From contig NC_084932.1 in the NCBI RefSeq assembly GCF_958298935.1, positions 13,681,501-13,745,500 on the forward strand: a DNA stretch of 64,000 nt, read 5' to 3'. This DNA is from Phragmites australis (Eukaryota; Streptophyta; Magnoliopsida; Poales; Poaceae). The position numbers and the translations under genes were made by a program. This document shows positions 21,353-31,981 of the stretch, piece after piece (within the stretch, counting starts at the first letter, position 1; every line of letters begins with the position of its first letter). The notes beneath the pieces were generated by a model. That model was not told the origin of the DNA, made no database searches, and saw nothing but the letters and a program-made list of their open reading frames with translations.

Positions 21353-22270
21353 TAATATGAACAAGGGTTCCCGATCTTCCGAAAGGTTCTGGTAACTCTC
21401 GATTTGGTGGAAACGAGACACAAGTCGATCCGGCTTCCGAACAACATGATCCGAAACCCCGCAATCGCAGCACCACGTCTCCTCTGGTTATCAACCGGCG
21501 TTGCACGGTTGACCTCGCCAAGAAGGCTAAAGTCCTTGCCTGCGAATCGAAGAACACAAGCAAGAACAAGGAAGAATGCAACCAAATTGCAGATGAATGA
21601 TTAATCTCACGAGTTGGGGTCTCACAAACCGACGAAACGGCGAAACTGTTCTTGACAGAATAATCTAAGCAAAAACCCCCCTAACGAGAGCGGCGGCGGC
21701 TGATAATAAGGGTCTAAGGGTCGTCACACCCCCTGGTCACGCCCCCCTAATGGGCTCAACGACGATACACGGCCCAACGGACCAAAAACGGTGACGCAGC
21801 ACCGGGACAGATTCTGGACGCTGACTTGTTTCGACGTTTCCCGTTGACTCAGAAGGAATTTGGACCTCAAACCAACGCCATTGGTTTCGTTATGAAATTA
21901 TCTTTCCAACCATATGGGAATCGTCGAAAACGGAGTCCTGATGCGTCCTGGGCGTCCGTTTTAGTGCTCACTGGTCCTGGAGGTCGAGACTGATTCGGAC
22001 TCGAGTTGGACTAGACCTCCTGCTGTTGTTGGACGTCCTAGCTGCTCCTCCACGCCTCCAAGCCTTCCTCTATGTGTCTCCTTGTCCTCTCCATGATTAG
22101 TAAGCAACATATAATCATTAGGTAGTAATCTATTCTCAAAATTATATAAAGAGTTGCTTAGGAACGAGCTCACCTCTAAATTTAATTGTCGTGCGCGAGC
22201 TCTTGTGATTGGACCTTGAAAGTTCAATGGAGGATCATTGTATGTATCCGAGGGAGTGATGTCCTCATCA
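21353..22270 (-). repeat. CRM outer 5' LTR (LTR A)
   Basis: 918 bp, next to the GACTT duplication at 22271-22275, so this is the LTR paired with LTR C at insertion. In its first 300 bases on the minus strand the pol tail frame stays open ([19 protein letters not shown] and beyond to 21961). Confidence 0.9.
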
Positions 22271-22275
22271 GACTT
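22271..22275 (+). repeat. 5-bp target duplication of CRM-type element, right
   Basis: GACTT, matching 11210-11214. Confidence 0.85.
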
Positions 22276-22381
22276 GGTCTTCTCGGACCTCGGGGAGATA
22301 ATCTCCGAGGGAGGGTGCCACATGGCACTCTGCTGTTCTGGCCAAGGGACTTGGGGACCCCTGGTTCCCATGTCACCGACA
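22276..22381 (-). repeat. Tat 3' LTR, end piece
   Basis: Continues the LTR cut at 11214 (GGTCTTCTCGGACCTCGGGG) and ends CACCGACA at 22381, the LTR start in element orientation; compare 37722-37827. Confidence 0.9.
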
Positions 22382-22396
22382 GCAGCCCCCGGGCCC
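22382..22396 (-). other. Tat polypurine tract
   Basis: Complement of GGGCCCGGGGGCTGC, directly next to the LTR start TGTCGGTGACATGGG. Confidence 0.75.
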
Positions 22397-22728
22397 ATTG
22401 GTAGGCGATGGCCCAGAGACTGCGGATGGGGCCCTCATTTTCTTCAAGGCTGATCCCAGCATCGATGCCACGTGGCCTATTCTCAGGCGCTGGTCTTTCT
22501 AGCCCAGGCTTTTGGTACGGCCCAGGCGGGGAACCGAAAGGACGCGTGTCCTTCCGACTCCTAAGAAGTGTGATAACGAGGCAGGAGACGCACGTGGCAA
22601 CTGTGCGGATCAAGGATAGTGAGCCTGGCAACCGCACGGATCGAGGGAGATTCACTTGGCACCCGCGCCGATCAAGGGAATGCGCTTCGCAGAATGCGCC
22701 GTGGAAAGCGCCGTTTGAAATCCCCAGG
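22397..22728. other. Region between Tat polypurine tract and antisense ORF promoter
   Basis: No coding potential. It includes a repeated motif (CGCACGGATC.AGG, 22605-22680) and would be the upstream region of the plus-strand antisense ORF. Confidence 0.5.
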
Positions 22729-22740
22729 ATATAAAAAAGG
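22729..22740 (+). promoter_or_regulatory. TATA box of Tat antisense ORF
   Basis: ATATAAAAAAGG on the plus strand, 160 bp before the ATG at 22889, between GC-rich flanks. The related fragment at 19150 has a decayed version. It suggests the antisense ORF has its own promoter and is not transcribed from an LTR. Confidence 0.55.
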
Positions 22741-22888
22741 GAGGGGGAGCGAACCGTTGCCCCTTACGCCATTCTTGTGATCACCGCCTCTGTCTTCTTC
22801 TTCCTTGCGCTCAGGAGCTCTCACCCTCCTTTCGGCCCACAGCGCACCCACTTTCTCATCCCTTCCAGCACACTCCCCTCCCCCAAAG

Positions 22889-25800
22889 ATGCCGAGGGCA
22901 GGAAGCAGCCGCCGGGACAAGTCGAGCTCCGATAGTGTGCTGCCGTAATCACGCATTGTGAACGAGGAGAGGGCGGAGAAAGTCCGCAAGCTGATGGTGC
23001 CCGCCGGCCAGCGGGAGGTGTCGGTAGTGACGCCGGCGAGCTTTTCACCCTCCACACGCCGGCTGGAGCGGATCGTCATCTTCGTATCCTTCATCGTCGC
23101 CGGGCTGGTGCCACCCTTCTCGACCTTCTTCCTCCAAGTGCTGGAACATTCAGCGTCTAGTTCGTCCACCTAAGTCCAAACTCGGTGGTGATCCTGGCCA
23201 TCTTCGCGCACTTCTGCGAGATGTTCGTGGGAGTGCCGCCGTCGATGGCCTTGTTCTGTCACTTCTTCATCCTGTGAGCGGCTGGGAAGAAGAAGGGATC
23301 CTTTGAGGTGGATGTCGCCGGCTGGTGCAATTGCCGCTTGCGGGACGGGCTCGGTGAACTCTACATTCTGCAAGTGCTGTGCAGGAAATGAGAGGACTGG
23401 CGCCGGGACTAGGTCTACATCGATGTCAGCCCCCATGATCGCCTCACGCTGCCTGAGACACCGACGGAACCCCACAGGCCGACCTGGGAGGCGGCCCCCG
23501 CAGAAGATGAGTGCCTTTGCCCGGTGCTGAACCACATCGACGACCTGCGCCGGGCGGCGCTAACTTCGCTGATGGTGGTGGCCGACTACCTGTGCCGCCA
23601 TCTGGCCCCCTTGTGGGAGCAAGCCCGCTTCGCCTGGATGTACACAGGCTCGGGCGATATCACGAGGACCCACATCGCCGAGGACGGGGACCTTGACAAG
23701 GGGGCACTGGCGACCTTGCTAAAGGTGGTGATCGGCGTCAAGGACCTCGCTTGGGAGGTCCTGCCCCGAGAGGAGCTGGCGCTCTGCGCGGACACGGGCC
23801 GGATAGCACTGCAAGCATCTATGCCGGAGTTCGACACCCAGGGCCTAGTGGAGCGTCCAGGGCACCGGAACACCGGGACTATACAAATCCCCGGGGTGGA
23901 TGAAGAGGCAGGCAGCAGGCGGCAAGCTAGCGGCAGGGACACCGCGGGCAGCAAGCAGCAGACCGATGGCAGGGACGCCGTAGGCAGCAAGCAGCAGGCC
24001 AGTGGTCCAAGGGGACAAGGGGAAGCATCCCCGGGCATACGTGCCTCAGCCATCTTCCTCGTCATCGTCGTCACCTCCGCGACAATGGCCGGCAGCGGGC
24101 GATGCGATGGAGGGTGGCTGGGGTGGCCAATCATCGGGAGTGGAGTCCGGGACGGAGGCCAGGTATAGGGCGCAGGAGCCCAAGGGCCAGGGCCCAGCTG
24201 GCAGCGCAATAGCTGGCGCCCGGACCGACCAGCCGCCGAAGGTAGGCTCCAAAGCGGCTACTAGGGCCAGCCCACAACAGCCCGAGGGCCCAAGCCCTCC
24301 ACCGAAGAGGAGGAAGGCGGAGCCCGGACCGAAACCGCAGGGCCCTGGCTTCAAGATCCCCGAATCCCGGTGGCAGTACCGCGGGCCGAAGACCACGTAA
24401 GCTCCCTTTCTGTCTTGAGCATGCCTGCCCGGATTTTGACTTGTCACTAATTTTTTTCTGCTTTCAGGCCGCCCAAGGACCCAGCAGGAGGCCAAAGGCA
24501 ACCGGAGGAGCCGAGGCTAGCCCCCGCTCCCGGGCCGAGTGCGCCCGTTCCAGAGCCAAGCGCACTAGCAGGCCCGAAGCCGAGGGCACTGACCAGCCCT
24601 GAGCCGAGGGCCCCGGTCGGTCCCAAGCAGCCAGCGCCGACCGAACCCGCCCCAAGCGCTCCGAGGATGGAGCGAGTGGCCGCGGGGGAGGTGGTCACGA
24701 TGAGGGTGGCGCCGGCGCAGTAGCCGTCGGGGACCCCGAGCGCCTCTGCAGAGAGGGCTCGCAGGGGGCCCAACCCCCGGCCACCTTCTGGCTAGGCCCC
24801 GGAACCCCTCCCGGAGGTGCTGGGAAGTGCCCGGGAGGTCATCGGGCGACTCGAAGTGGCCATGGCGGCGGAGTGGGCCAAGCTGGATAAGGAGCGCGCC
24901 GCCCTGGATGAAGAGAGGGGGCAGCTGGAAGAGGTCGGCAAACTTTTGGAAACCCGTATCGCCTTGACCCGTGTGTCTTACGAGAAATCAATATGCAAGG
25001 TGGCCGAGGAAGCGTTGGAGGAGACACGCGACAAGACCGTCGCCGCGCAGGAGAAGGCCAGCCGCATGGAGTGGCTCACGACCGAGCGCGACCAGGCTTC
25101 CCGGAGGCGGGCCGTAGAGCTGCTGCTCGGGAGCGGCAGCTGCTATCTCGGGAGGAGGCGGCCGACAAACGGGAGGAGGCCGTGAGGTCTGCCCAGGCGG
25201 ACTTAGCCCACAAGAATGACGAGATCGAGCGTGGCCACGCTGAAGTCCTTCGTCGAGAGGAGGAGGTCGCGGTACGCGAGACCGATGTCGAGATAACGGC
25301 GGTGGCTCTGGATGCCTGGGAGGAGCAGATCACGTGGCGCGAGGCGGATGCCACCTCGGCGTCGTCGGCCCTCACTGTTTGGGAGGAGCTGGCCACCAAG
25401 CGGGAGGCTGACCTGGCCGCCCGAGAGTAGGCTGTCGTGGACTGGGCCGAGTAGCTGCACCGATCAAGCCAAGACCCCTTCCACCAGGGGTGTCCCTGCC
25501 AGCGCAGCCGACAGTACCAGCCTCAAGACCATCATCGCCGAGCGGACCAACGTGAAGCTGATGATGCGGGACATCCTCCAGTAGGCATGGAAATCTGTGA
25601 AGGCAGCTCGCCAACGTGCATGTGCCCGAGCCCAGCAGGGGCTGGACAAGGAGACGATTGGCCACGTCGCCCTCAGCTTTGAAGAGATCGCCCAGTGCCT
25701 CGAGGCTCTTCCGAACACTGTGCAGGAGCTGGCGTCCCGGGAGGGGCGTGCTCTGGCCCAAGCAATGGCCGAGCACGTTCTCACCTGCTATCGCAACCGA

Positions 25801-25986
25801 GACCCCTCCTTCCTGCTGGAGCCGGTCCGGCAAGGAGTGGTCGAGGCCGAGGAAGCTGCTGCCTGGGAAGCCGTCCGTGACGTCACCGCTGAGGTGGCGA
25901 TGTGTTTTACGCGGGAGCCGGCACCGGAACCGAGCAGCAGCGACGGCAGCAACATGTCTTCGCCTCCGTCGGAGCCTATGGATTAG
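22889..25986 (+). pseudogene. Tat antisense ORF (PF04195-like, 'putative gypsy type transposon')
   Basis: Plus strand, opposite to the Tat genes, between pol and the 3' LTR. From ATG 22889: basic N-terminus, the conserved domain (FFLQVLEH, LSPNSVVILAIFAHFCEMFVG, MALFCHFF, WEAAPAEDECLCPVLNHI), a Ser/Gly-rich linker, an intron (24397-24467), then a long charged coiled coil (24817-25430) and an acidic C-terminus ending SSPPSEPMD at 25986. Stops at 22946, 23276, 23389 and 23410 sit where TGG, CGA or CAA are likely; frameshifts lie near 23150, 24000, 25100 and 25440. Such ORFs recur in grass Tat elements. No biochemical function is known to me; the coiled coil suggests self-association. Coding pieces of relatives appear at 18871 and 41324. 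Confidence 0.75.
24397..24467 (+). other. Intron of Tat antisense ORF
   Basis: GTAAGC donor after ...WQYRGPKT and TTTTTTTCTGCTTTCAG acceptor before GCCGCCCAAGG; 71 bp, AT-rich inside GC-rich exons. Confidence 0.7.
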
Positions 25987-26190
25987 TTAGATTTTTTGTT
26001 TTTTGAATGTTGTAAATATGGGAGTGATCCCCTCCAGAATGGTTCCTTTTAAATATAATAGAAGCCTTTCTTTGGGATTGAAACTCCATTGTGTTTGTCT
26101 TGATATTGTTTGCTTTTCACTTGATGTCCCGAGAGGTACTAGCCGAACCGAGCCCGACCTTCTTCCCCTGAGAGTTAAGTTGCCCTGACC
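25987..26190 (+). other. Probable 3' untranslated region of antisense ORF
   Basis: AT-rich after the TAG stop, with AATATAATAG at 26055 and a T-rich start, in contrast to the GC-rich coding part. This fits a separate plus-strand transcript ending here. Confidence 0.4.
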
Positions 26191-26199
26191 ACTCATCGT

Positions 26200-27601
26200 A
26201 CGAGTAGTGGGACCACCCGAGTGTCTAGCCCCCGAGCCCTCGCGAGTCCGCAGCTGCTAAGTCAAGAGACACAGACACGAACTTGCTTGCTCGGGAGATA
26301 AGTCCATCCAGCACGGAGCACGCCATGACCAGCGAACACTTTCCACCCTGCGACCTCTCAAACAAGCAGATCGGAGACACGTGCGGGTGGAAACGCGACC
26401 AAGAGTCCCCACAGTTTGGTGGTGTCCGGGGTAGGACTGATAAGACCGAGCACTGATAGCCCACCCCAGGGGTCTAGGCGGTCACCACTCTTTGCTCAAG
26501 CGATAGGATTACCCGAGAACCCCAAAGACTCGGTAGTGCCCGGGGTACTGCCAAGGCGACCGAACACCACGGCCACCATAAAAAACCTCGGTCAGCCATT
26601 GCCGCCTGTACGGTACACCGACCACTGTCTGTTTTTGTCGTTCCAGAAAAGCGAGCACGTGGGCAGGGTTTTGTGCGCGAGGAGACCATCTCGCCGAATA
26701 GATTAGAATGCGAGGGTCCCGAAGATAACTTGGGAACAATATTTTATTGCATATGTACGAAAGGAAAATTCATATGACTTTAGTCACTCACCGGACAGCT
26801 GTCAGCCTTTCGGCCAACCGATCCAGGAGGGGCAGATGCCTCGAGCTCGGGGCGCCTGGGAACGTTGGTTCCCTCATAGAGTGCCCGAGCACTGGAAAGC
26901 AGGTGAGAGAACCAGGGGCTAGGCGGTCCCGACCACTCATGTTCGAGCGGTAGGACTACCCGAGGACCCTGTAGGTTCGAGCGGCGCCCTGGGCACTGAG
27001 GCCCTTTTTGGTCGAGCTACATTGTTCTTGATCATTGACCTGTAAGCTTAAGAAATAGGAAAAGGCTCTTTGCTTGATGCGCTCTATTAGTGCGGTAATC
27101 ATTATAGACTACTCTTCGTTTTTGACCCGAGACCTCTCAAATACCCAGACCGGTGAAGTGTACAGACAGAGGCATAACCAAGAGGTCCAATGGTTCGGTG
27201 GCGCCTGGGGTAGGACTGACCAGACCGAGCACCGACAGGCCGCCCCTGAGGTCTAGGCGATCTCGACCACTCTTTGCTCAAGTGGTAGGATTACCCGAGA
27301 ACCCCAGAGCCTCGGTAGTGCTCGGGGCACTGTCATGCAACCGGACACCACAGCCTACCACAACAGACTTAAGTCAGCAGCTACTGCCTGCGCGCATACC
27401 GACCGGGATCCATTTTTATCGACAGGAAAAATGAGAGAGCGTGTTTTCTTGCACAAATCGAACATCTCACCAAACAGATTAAACATATGGATTGCAGAGA
27501 GAAAGCTCGAAATAAGAGTGTGTATTGACAATTTTGTACAGAAGTGGTAACTTACTGGTTGGTGGCAGCCCCCAGCCAACTTGGGCACGGGGGACCCCTG
27601 G
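26200..27601. other. Tat spacer with diverged long repeats
   Basis: Non-coding. A ~320-bp segment at 26398-26720 recurs at 27175-27490 (shared GGGGTAGGACTGA, GACCGAGCAC, CTCTTTGCTCAAG, TAGGATTACCCGAGAACCCC), with a partial third at 26880-27010. Such long spacers between integrase and the antisense ORF are typical of Tat elements. Confidence 0.65.
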
Positions 27602-27606
27602 CCTGG
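27602..27606 (+). repeat. Target duplication CCTGG, left
   Basis: CCTGG before TGTCACG; repeated at 30776-30780. Confidence 0.85.
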
Positions 27607-30600
27607 TGTCACGTCCTGAAATCCGTAATTGTGTGTTTTAATCCTAAAACATGCAATTTCAGCTTCATGTTCCAGTTTGGGTTACTGGAGCACCTCACTT
27701 TGAATCAATGAGGTGGGAGAAGGAAAAACTAAGAGAAATAAAGGAGCTAGAAGCAAGTCTGAACTTTCCTCTAGGTAAATGGGGCCCACTTGGGTGGAAA
27801 ATATCTCTCTATAGGTGGGCAACAACACTCTCTCTCCCCCTAAAAAAAAGCTTGCCCATACGTACTACTCACCCACTCCACCAGATAAGGCTTTTTGAGG
27901 AAGCAAGTTGGAGTTGGCTGTCTCTCACTCTCTCTCTTAGGCTCCCTTTTTCCCCTTTGGATCCCTACCTCTGGGAGCAAGATCAAGGTACGTATGTGGT
28001 ACTCACGTGACCACCAGCTCAAGGATTACTCGTCCATCCAATTCATTTTCAGTTTCCCCGAAGGAATTCGAGTTGGTTCTGAACTTGTTTGGTGTTCTTT
28101 GGGAGAAGCAAGGAAGCAGCAGTTTTTCCTCTCTTCTCCAAGCCATTTGCCGTCGTTTCCTCCTTCAACTGGCGGTCACCAACCTCAGCAAAGGACCTTG
28201 GGTGAGTCTGCTAGGCTCTCATGGCAAGTATGCTCATTTTTGGTTGGATAGATCTTGAATCTGGAACTAGGGTGGCAAAGTTCTTAAAGTTCTTCAGTCT
28301 GGGAATAAATGAGGATTTATGTGGATTTGAGGCTAGACCCTGTACATCTTTCTAGGCATTTTTACTTTTGATTTAGAGAGACTCCCAGATTAGTTTAGCT
28401 CAGTTTTTCCCTTCGTAATGGCTGCTGTTATGAAGCTGCACGAGGCTGATTTTACTGTAGCGCCCGAGTACTGTTCACCCGAGCACTCCGGTTACTGTTC
28501 ACCCCCGAGCACCCGAGCACTCCTGGGGGGTACTGTTCACCCGAGCACGGTTCACCCCGAGCACTCCCCGGTACTGTTCACCGAGCACCCGAGCACGGTT
28601 CACCCCGACCACCCGAGCACTGTTCACTCCGAGCACTTCCCGGTACTGTTTAACCGAGTACCCGAGCACTGTTCATCCCGAGCACTCTGGGTACTGTTCA
28701 CCCCGAGCACCCGAGCACGGTTCATTCCGGGTACCCGAGCACTGTAGCATTGGTCGCAGGGCGGTTATCAGGCTTTCCTGGTAGCTGGTAGCTTGTAAAA
28801 TTCATAGTTAATTCGTACGAACTTCAAACTTCATGAGACCAGTTGCGTTGGCTTCGTAGGAATATGAACTACATGTTAAAAATGTTGAAACTCATTAAAT
28901 ACGTTCTGAGAATTTATTTATCGATTAAATGTGTTTCAGCTTAGTTAAAGCATAAATAGTCAATGCCATGTTCGAAAGTCGTGAGGCCACTGGGAAAACT
29001 CTTATTTTGCATAGTGTGATCTGGGAAAAATATTGTCATGTATTGTGGAGCATATTTTTCTTATATGGTCGCATTTCATACATGCTCATTACATTGCACG
29101 CGTTGCTCTCTATAGTGAACGCCGATCCGTCGATCCCGGAGGCCGTGGGCGATCGTGAGGCGTCCCACCTTTCTGATCCAGGGCAGCAAGGCAAGCATCG
29201 TTCATATTGCACCGTGTCTACTTGAAAATTTAATATGTTATCTACGCTTATGTATACATTGCATGTGTCGGGTACCGAGTTGGGTAGAACCTATGCCGAT
29301 GCATTATCCCATTTCGGTCACGTGTCATGTGTTGTTCCTAGGAGCCTAGTGGTGTCGTCGCGGTCTAATTTTAGTTTGCTATGCTTAGTGGTACTTAGGC
29401 TTTCCGGTAGAAGTCGACGACGGCGTCCACCGTTGTCGCGAGCCTAGGGCTTATTACTTGTTCACACTTGTGGTTGTGTTGATGATGAGTCGGTTTGGTG
29501 AGTGGTGAGTTGAGACGAGGTGTGGGCAGTGTTAGGGGTGTCATCTGCTCACGAGGAGTCCTCAGGTAGTTCGGGGAGGGAACCCGGACACCGTAGACCG
29601 CTTGCACCGGTTAAGCACCGACCGTCGGTGTAGTCGGCTTTAGCACATACCTTACTCACCACATGCTGATATAATGGTAGGCGAGCCGATTACCTTCGCA
29701 GACGTGGTCATGTGGGCCTCGTCATAGACGGTGTGAGTCCGGTTTGAGTCCGGGCTTTTAGCGGTATTAGTTTGCTCGGGGAGTAGTTCTAATACCGCCG
29801 TGCCGAGCTATGGTTGATCCACATGGTTGGGCCTGGTTGGGAAAGGTTGTCACGGGTTCCCCCTTGTGTGCATCTTAGCGGGTGGCACAAGCCGTATGGT
29901 CCCTGTGTCGTGTGGGTCCAGGAGTATCCCCCTGCAGGGTGTATAATCAGTTCGAACTGCCGCGCTCTCGGTCATGAGCATCGCTATCGCTTATCTCCAC
30001 CGAGCGACCATGTTTTGGTCGTAGAGTTTTGATGTGGGCTGTGGCATGGTTGGATTGGGTTGGTTTGGTCGGTATGTGATTGGTGGTTTGGTGGGAATGG
30101 TTTGCTTTTATACACTTGGTGTTCATATATCTGTTCTGATCAGTTGGTTGGCAGGGTTTGAGTCGGTGGTTGGTTAAGTCAGTTGCTTACACCTAGAGTC
30201 TAGGTTGCTTACCGCTTAATGAACTTAAACATGTCTTAATCCTTGCTACAGCTTCAAATGCATGATCCTTGGAGTCGAGAATATATATACTCATACTGTG
30301 TAAGTCTTGCTAGTACCTTCGTACTAAGGGGTGCTGCCCTTAAGTTGCTTTCAGGTTCGCAGGTTGGAGAGGAAGAGGCTGTGTTCGGCTACTTTGTGCC
30401 TGCCGATCAGAGTGGCAGGCAGGAGTAGCACCTTCTACTCCGAACTCCGGCTCTTTTGGTATGGATCCTAAGGGCATACGGCTCCATACTCTTTTGTTGT
30501 ATAGGTTTTTCTTCCGCTGCATAGTTGTTGTTGTTCCTCTTTTGTTGTAAATTGTGGAAGCAGTTGCATGTTTAATAATGGTAATCCAGTTTAATTATTT

Positions 30601-30775
30601 GCTATCTATTAAACTGTGTTGTGATATTTGAGTTGGAAGGTATGTGTTCCGATCCTGGGCACAAAACACGTGCCGGGACTACCGGAATGGTATTCTGGTT
30701 AATCGTCGAGGTTGTGATTATGAATAATGATCCTCCTGATGATTAATTAGAATACTATTTGGACGGTTCCTCACA
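27607..30775 (+). mobile_element. 3.17-kb presumed solo LTR
   Basis: Starts TGTCACGTCCTGAAATCC and ends GGTTCCTCACA (TG...CA), flanked by perfect CCTGG duplications. No gag or pol domain and no internal pair of direct repeats at the ends, so it is best read as one long LTR left by LTR-LTR recombination. LTRs of this length and opening occur in some grass Tekay/Del elements (inference from memory of the lineage). It interrupts the Tat spacer just beyond integrase. Orientation is assumed plus but not proven. Confidence 0.75.
28455..28745 (+). repeat. GAGCACTGTTCACCC minisatellite in solo LTR
   Basis: About 15 irregular units of CCCGAGCAC and GTACTGTTCACC, unit length 15-30 bp. The same two words recur in the unrelated Tat LTR repeats. 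Confidence 0.85.
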
Positions 30776-30780
30776 CCTGG
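30776..30780 (+). repeat. Target duplication CCTGG, right
   Basis: Matches 27602-27606 exactly. Confidence 0.85.
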
Positions 30781-30804
30781 TTGGCCCGAGCACAAACATG
30801 TCCA

Positions 30805-31960
30805 CCTAGTGGTAAAATTTGCGTAGATGCTCGATGTTCCACGCGTTTGGGAGCGACTGCCCGTCCTCTGTAGCTAGCCGAAACGAGCCTTGTTGCGGGA
30901 CACCGGTCACGATGAAGGGGCCTTCCCACATAGGGGACAGTTTATTCTTTCCTTCGCGCATTTGGGCGTGTCGGAGAACTAGATCCCCAACCTTGAGTGA
31001 CCGGGCCCGGATGTGACGCTGATGATAACGCCGCAGGCTCTGCTGGTATCTAGCTGCTCGGATGGCGGCTCGTCACCGACGCTCGTCCAGGTGGTTGACG
31101 TCATCATGTCTTCGTTGTTTCTGTTCGCCTTCGGAGTAGGCATTCACCCGAGGGGAGCCGAGAGTGAGCTCGGAGGGGAGGACCACCTCAGCGCCGTACA
31201 CGAGGAAGAACAGAGTCTCCCCGGTGGCGTGGCTTGGCGTGGTCCGGTGGCGTGGCTTGGCGCCGTACACGAGGAAGAACATAGTAGGCAGCTCGTCGAT
31301 CCACCCTTTTTTGTGCTTTGCGAGCACATCGTAGGTCCGGGTTTTGAGCCCCTTCAGTATCTCAGCATTTGCATTCTCGACCTGCCCATTGCTCCGAGGA
31401 TGAGCGACAGAGGCGAAGCAGAGCTTGATGCCGAGGTCCTCGCAGTAGTCCCCGAATAGGGCACTTGTGAATTGGGTGCCATTATCGGTGATGATTCTAT
31501 TCGAGACGCTGAAGCGACTTGTGATACCACTGATGAATTGAAGCACCGTGTTCTTGGTAATCTTGATAACTGGGACCACCTCTGGCCACTTGGTGAACTT
31601 GTCGATGGCGACGTAGAGGTACTCATAGCCCCCGATTGCTCGGGGGAATGGACCCAGGATGTCCAACCCCCAGACCGCGAAGGGCCATGACAGGGGGATG
31701 GTATAGAGAGCCTGAGCTGGCTGGTGAATCTGCTTTGCGTGGAACTGGCATGCCTTACAGCGCCGAACCAACTCGGGAGCATCCTGGAGAGTTGTAAGCC
31801 AGTAGAAACTTTGCTGAAAGGCCTTCCCGACCAGTGTGCGGAACAAATCATGGCCACCGCACTCGCCCTCGTGGATCTCAGTGAGGAGCTCACTGCCTTC
31901 TACCCGGGTGATGCATTTCAGGAGGACACCGTCCGTGCTGCGCCGGTAGAGATCCCCATC
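30805..31960 (-). pseudogene. Tat integrase
   Basis: Minus strand: zinc-finger end (CKACQFHAKQIHQPAQ), core with WGLDILGPFP, IDKFTKWPEVVPV, IITDNGTQFTSALF and HPRSNGQVENANAEIL (D,D,E), then the C-terminal part with DVNHLDERR and, in another frame to about 30810, GDLVLRHAQMREGKNKLSP-type sequence and ...NIEHLRKF. The stretch at 31187-31290 holds a local duplication (FFLVYGA twice) that inserts about 25 codons. Frameshifts near 31900 and 31090 separate it from its neighbours. Confidence 0.8.
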
Positions 31961-31981
31961 TACTATGGCATAGCGTTTGGA

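Larger units (their letters stand above)
11215..22270 (-). mobile_element. CRM-type centromeric retrotransposon with three LTRs and captured DNA
   Basis: Minus-strand Ty3/Gypsy element inserted in the Tat 3' LTR (duplication GACTT). Three LTRs of exactly 918 bp: 11215-12132, 17953-18870, 21353-22270. Between the first two lies a standard internal region with gag-protease and pol; 11215-18870 is 7,656 bp, a normal size. Between the second and third lie 517 bp of repeated 5' untranslated region and 1,965 bp of foreign DNA (Tat antisense ORF piece, Tat LTR, CACTA transposase piece). LTRs open with TGATGAGGACATC and the pol frame runs into the LTR, both features of the CRM lineage, whose members target grass centromeres. 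Confidence 0.9.

Noticed and set aside
23586..25833. Long minus-strand frames opposite the antisense ORF
   Set aside because: GC-rich shadows of the plus-strand coding sequence; Ala/Ser/Arg composition without any domain, and the Tat integrase ends far to the right.
28455..28745. Regular repeats considered as a CRISPR-like array
   Set aside because: Unit and spacing vary, there are no unique spacers of constant length, and the setting is a plant LTR.
29640..30040. Possible tRNA or other structured RNA in the solo LTR
   Set aside because: No cloverleaf with T-loop GTTCGAATC in the right place could be made out.
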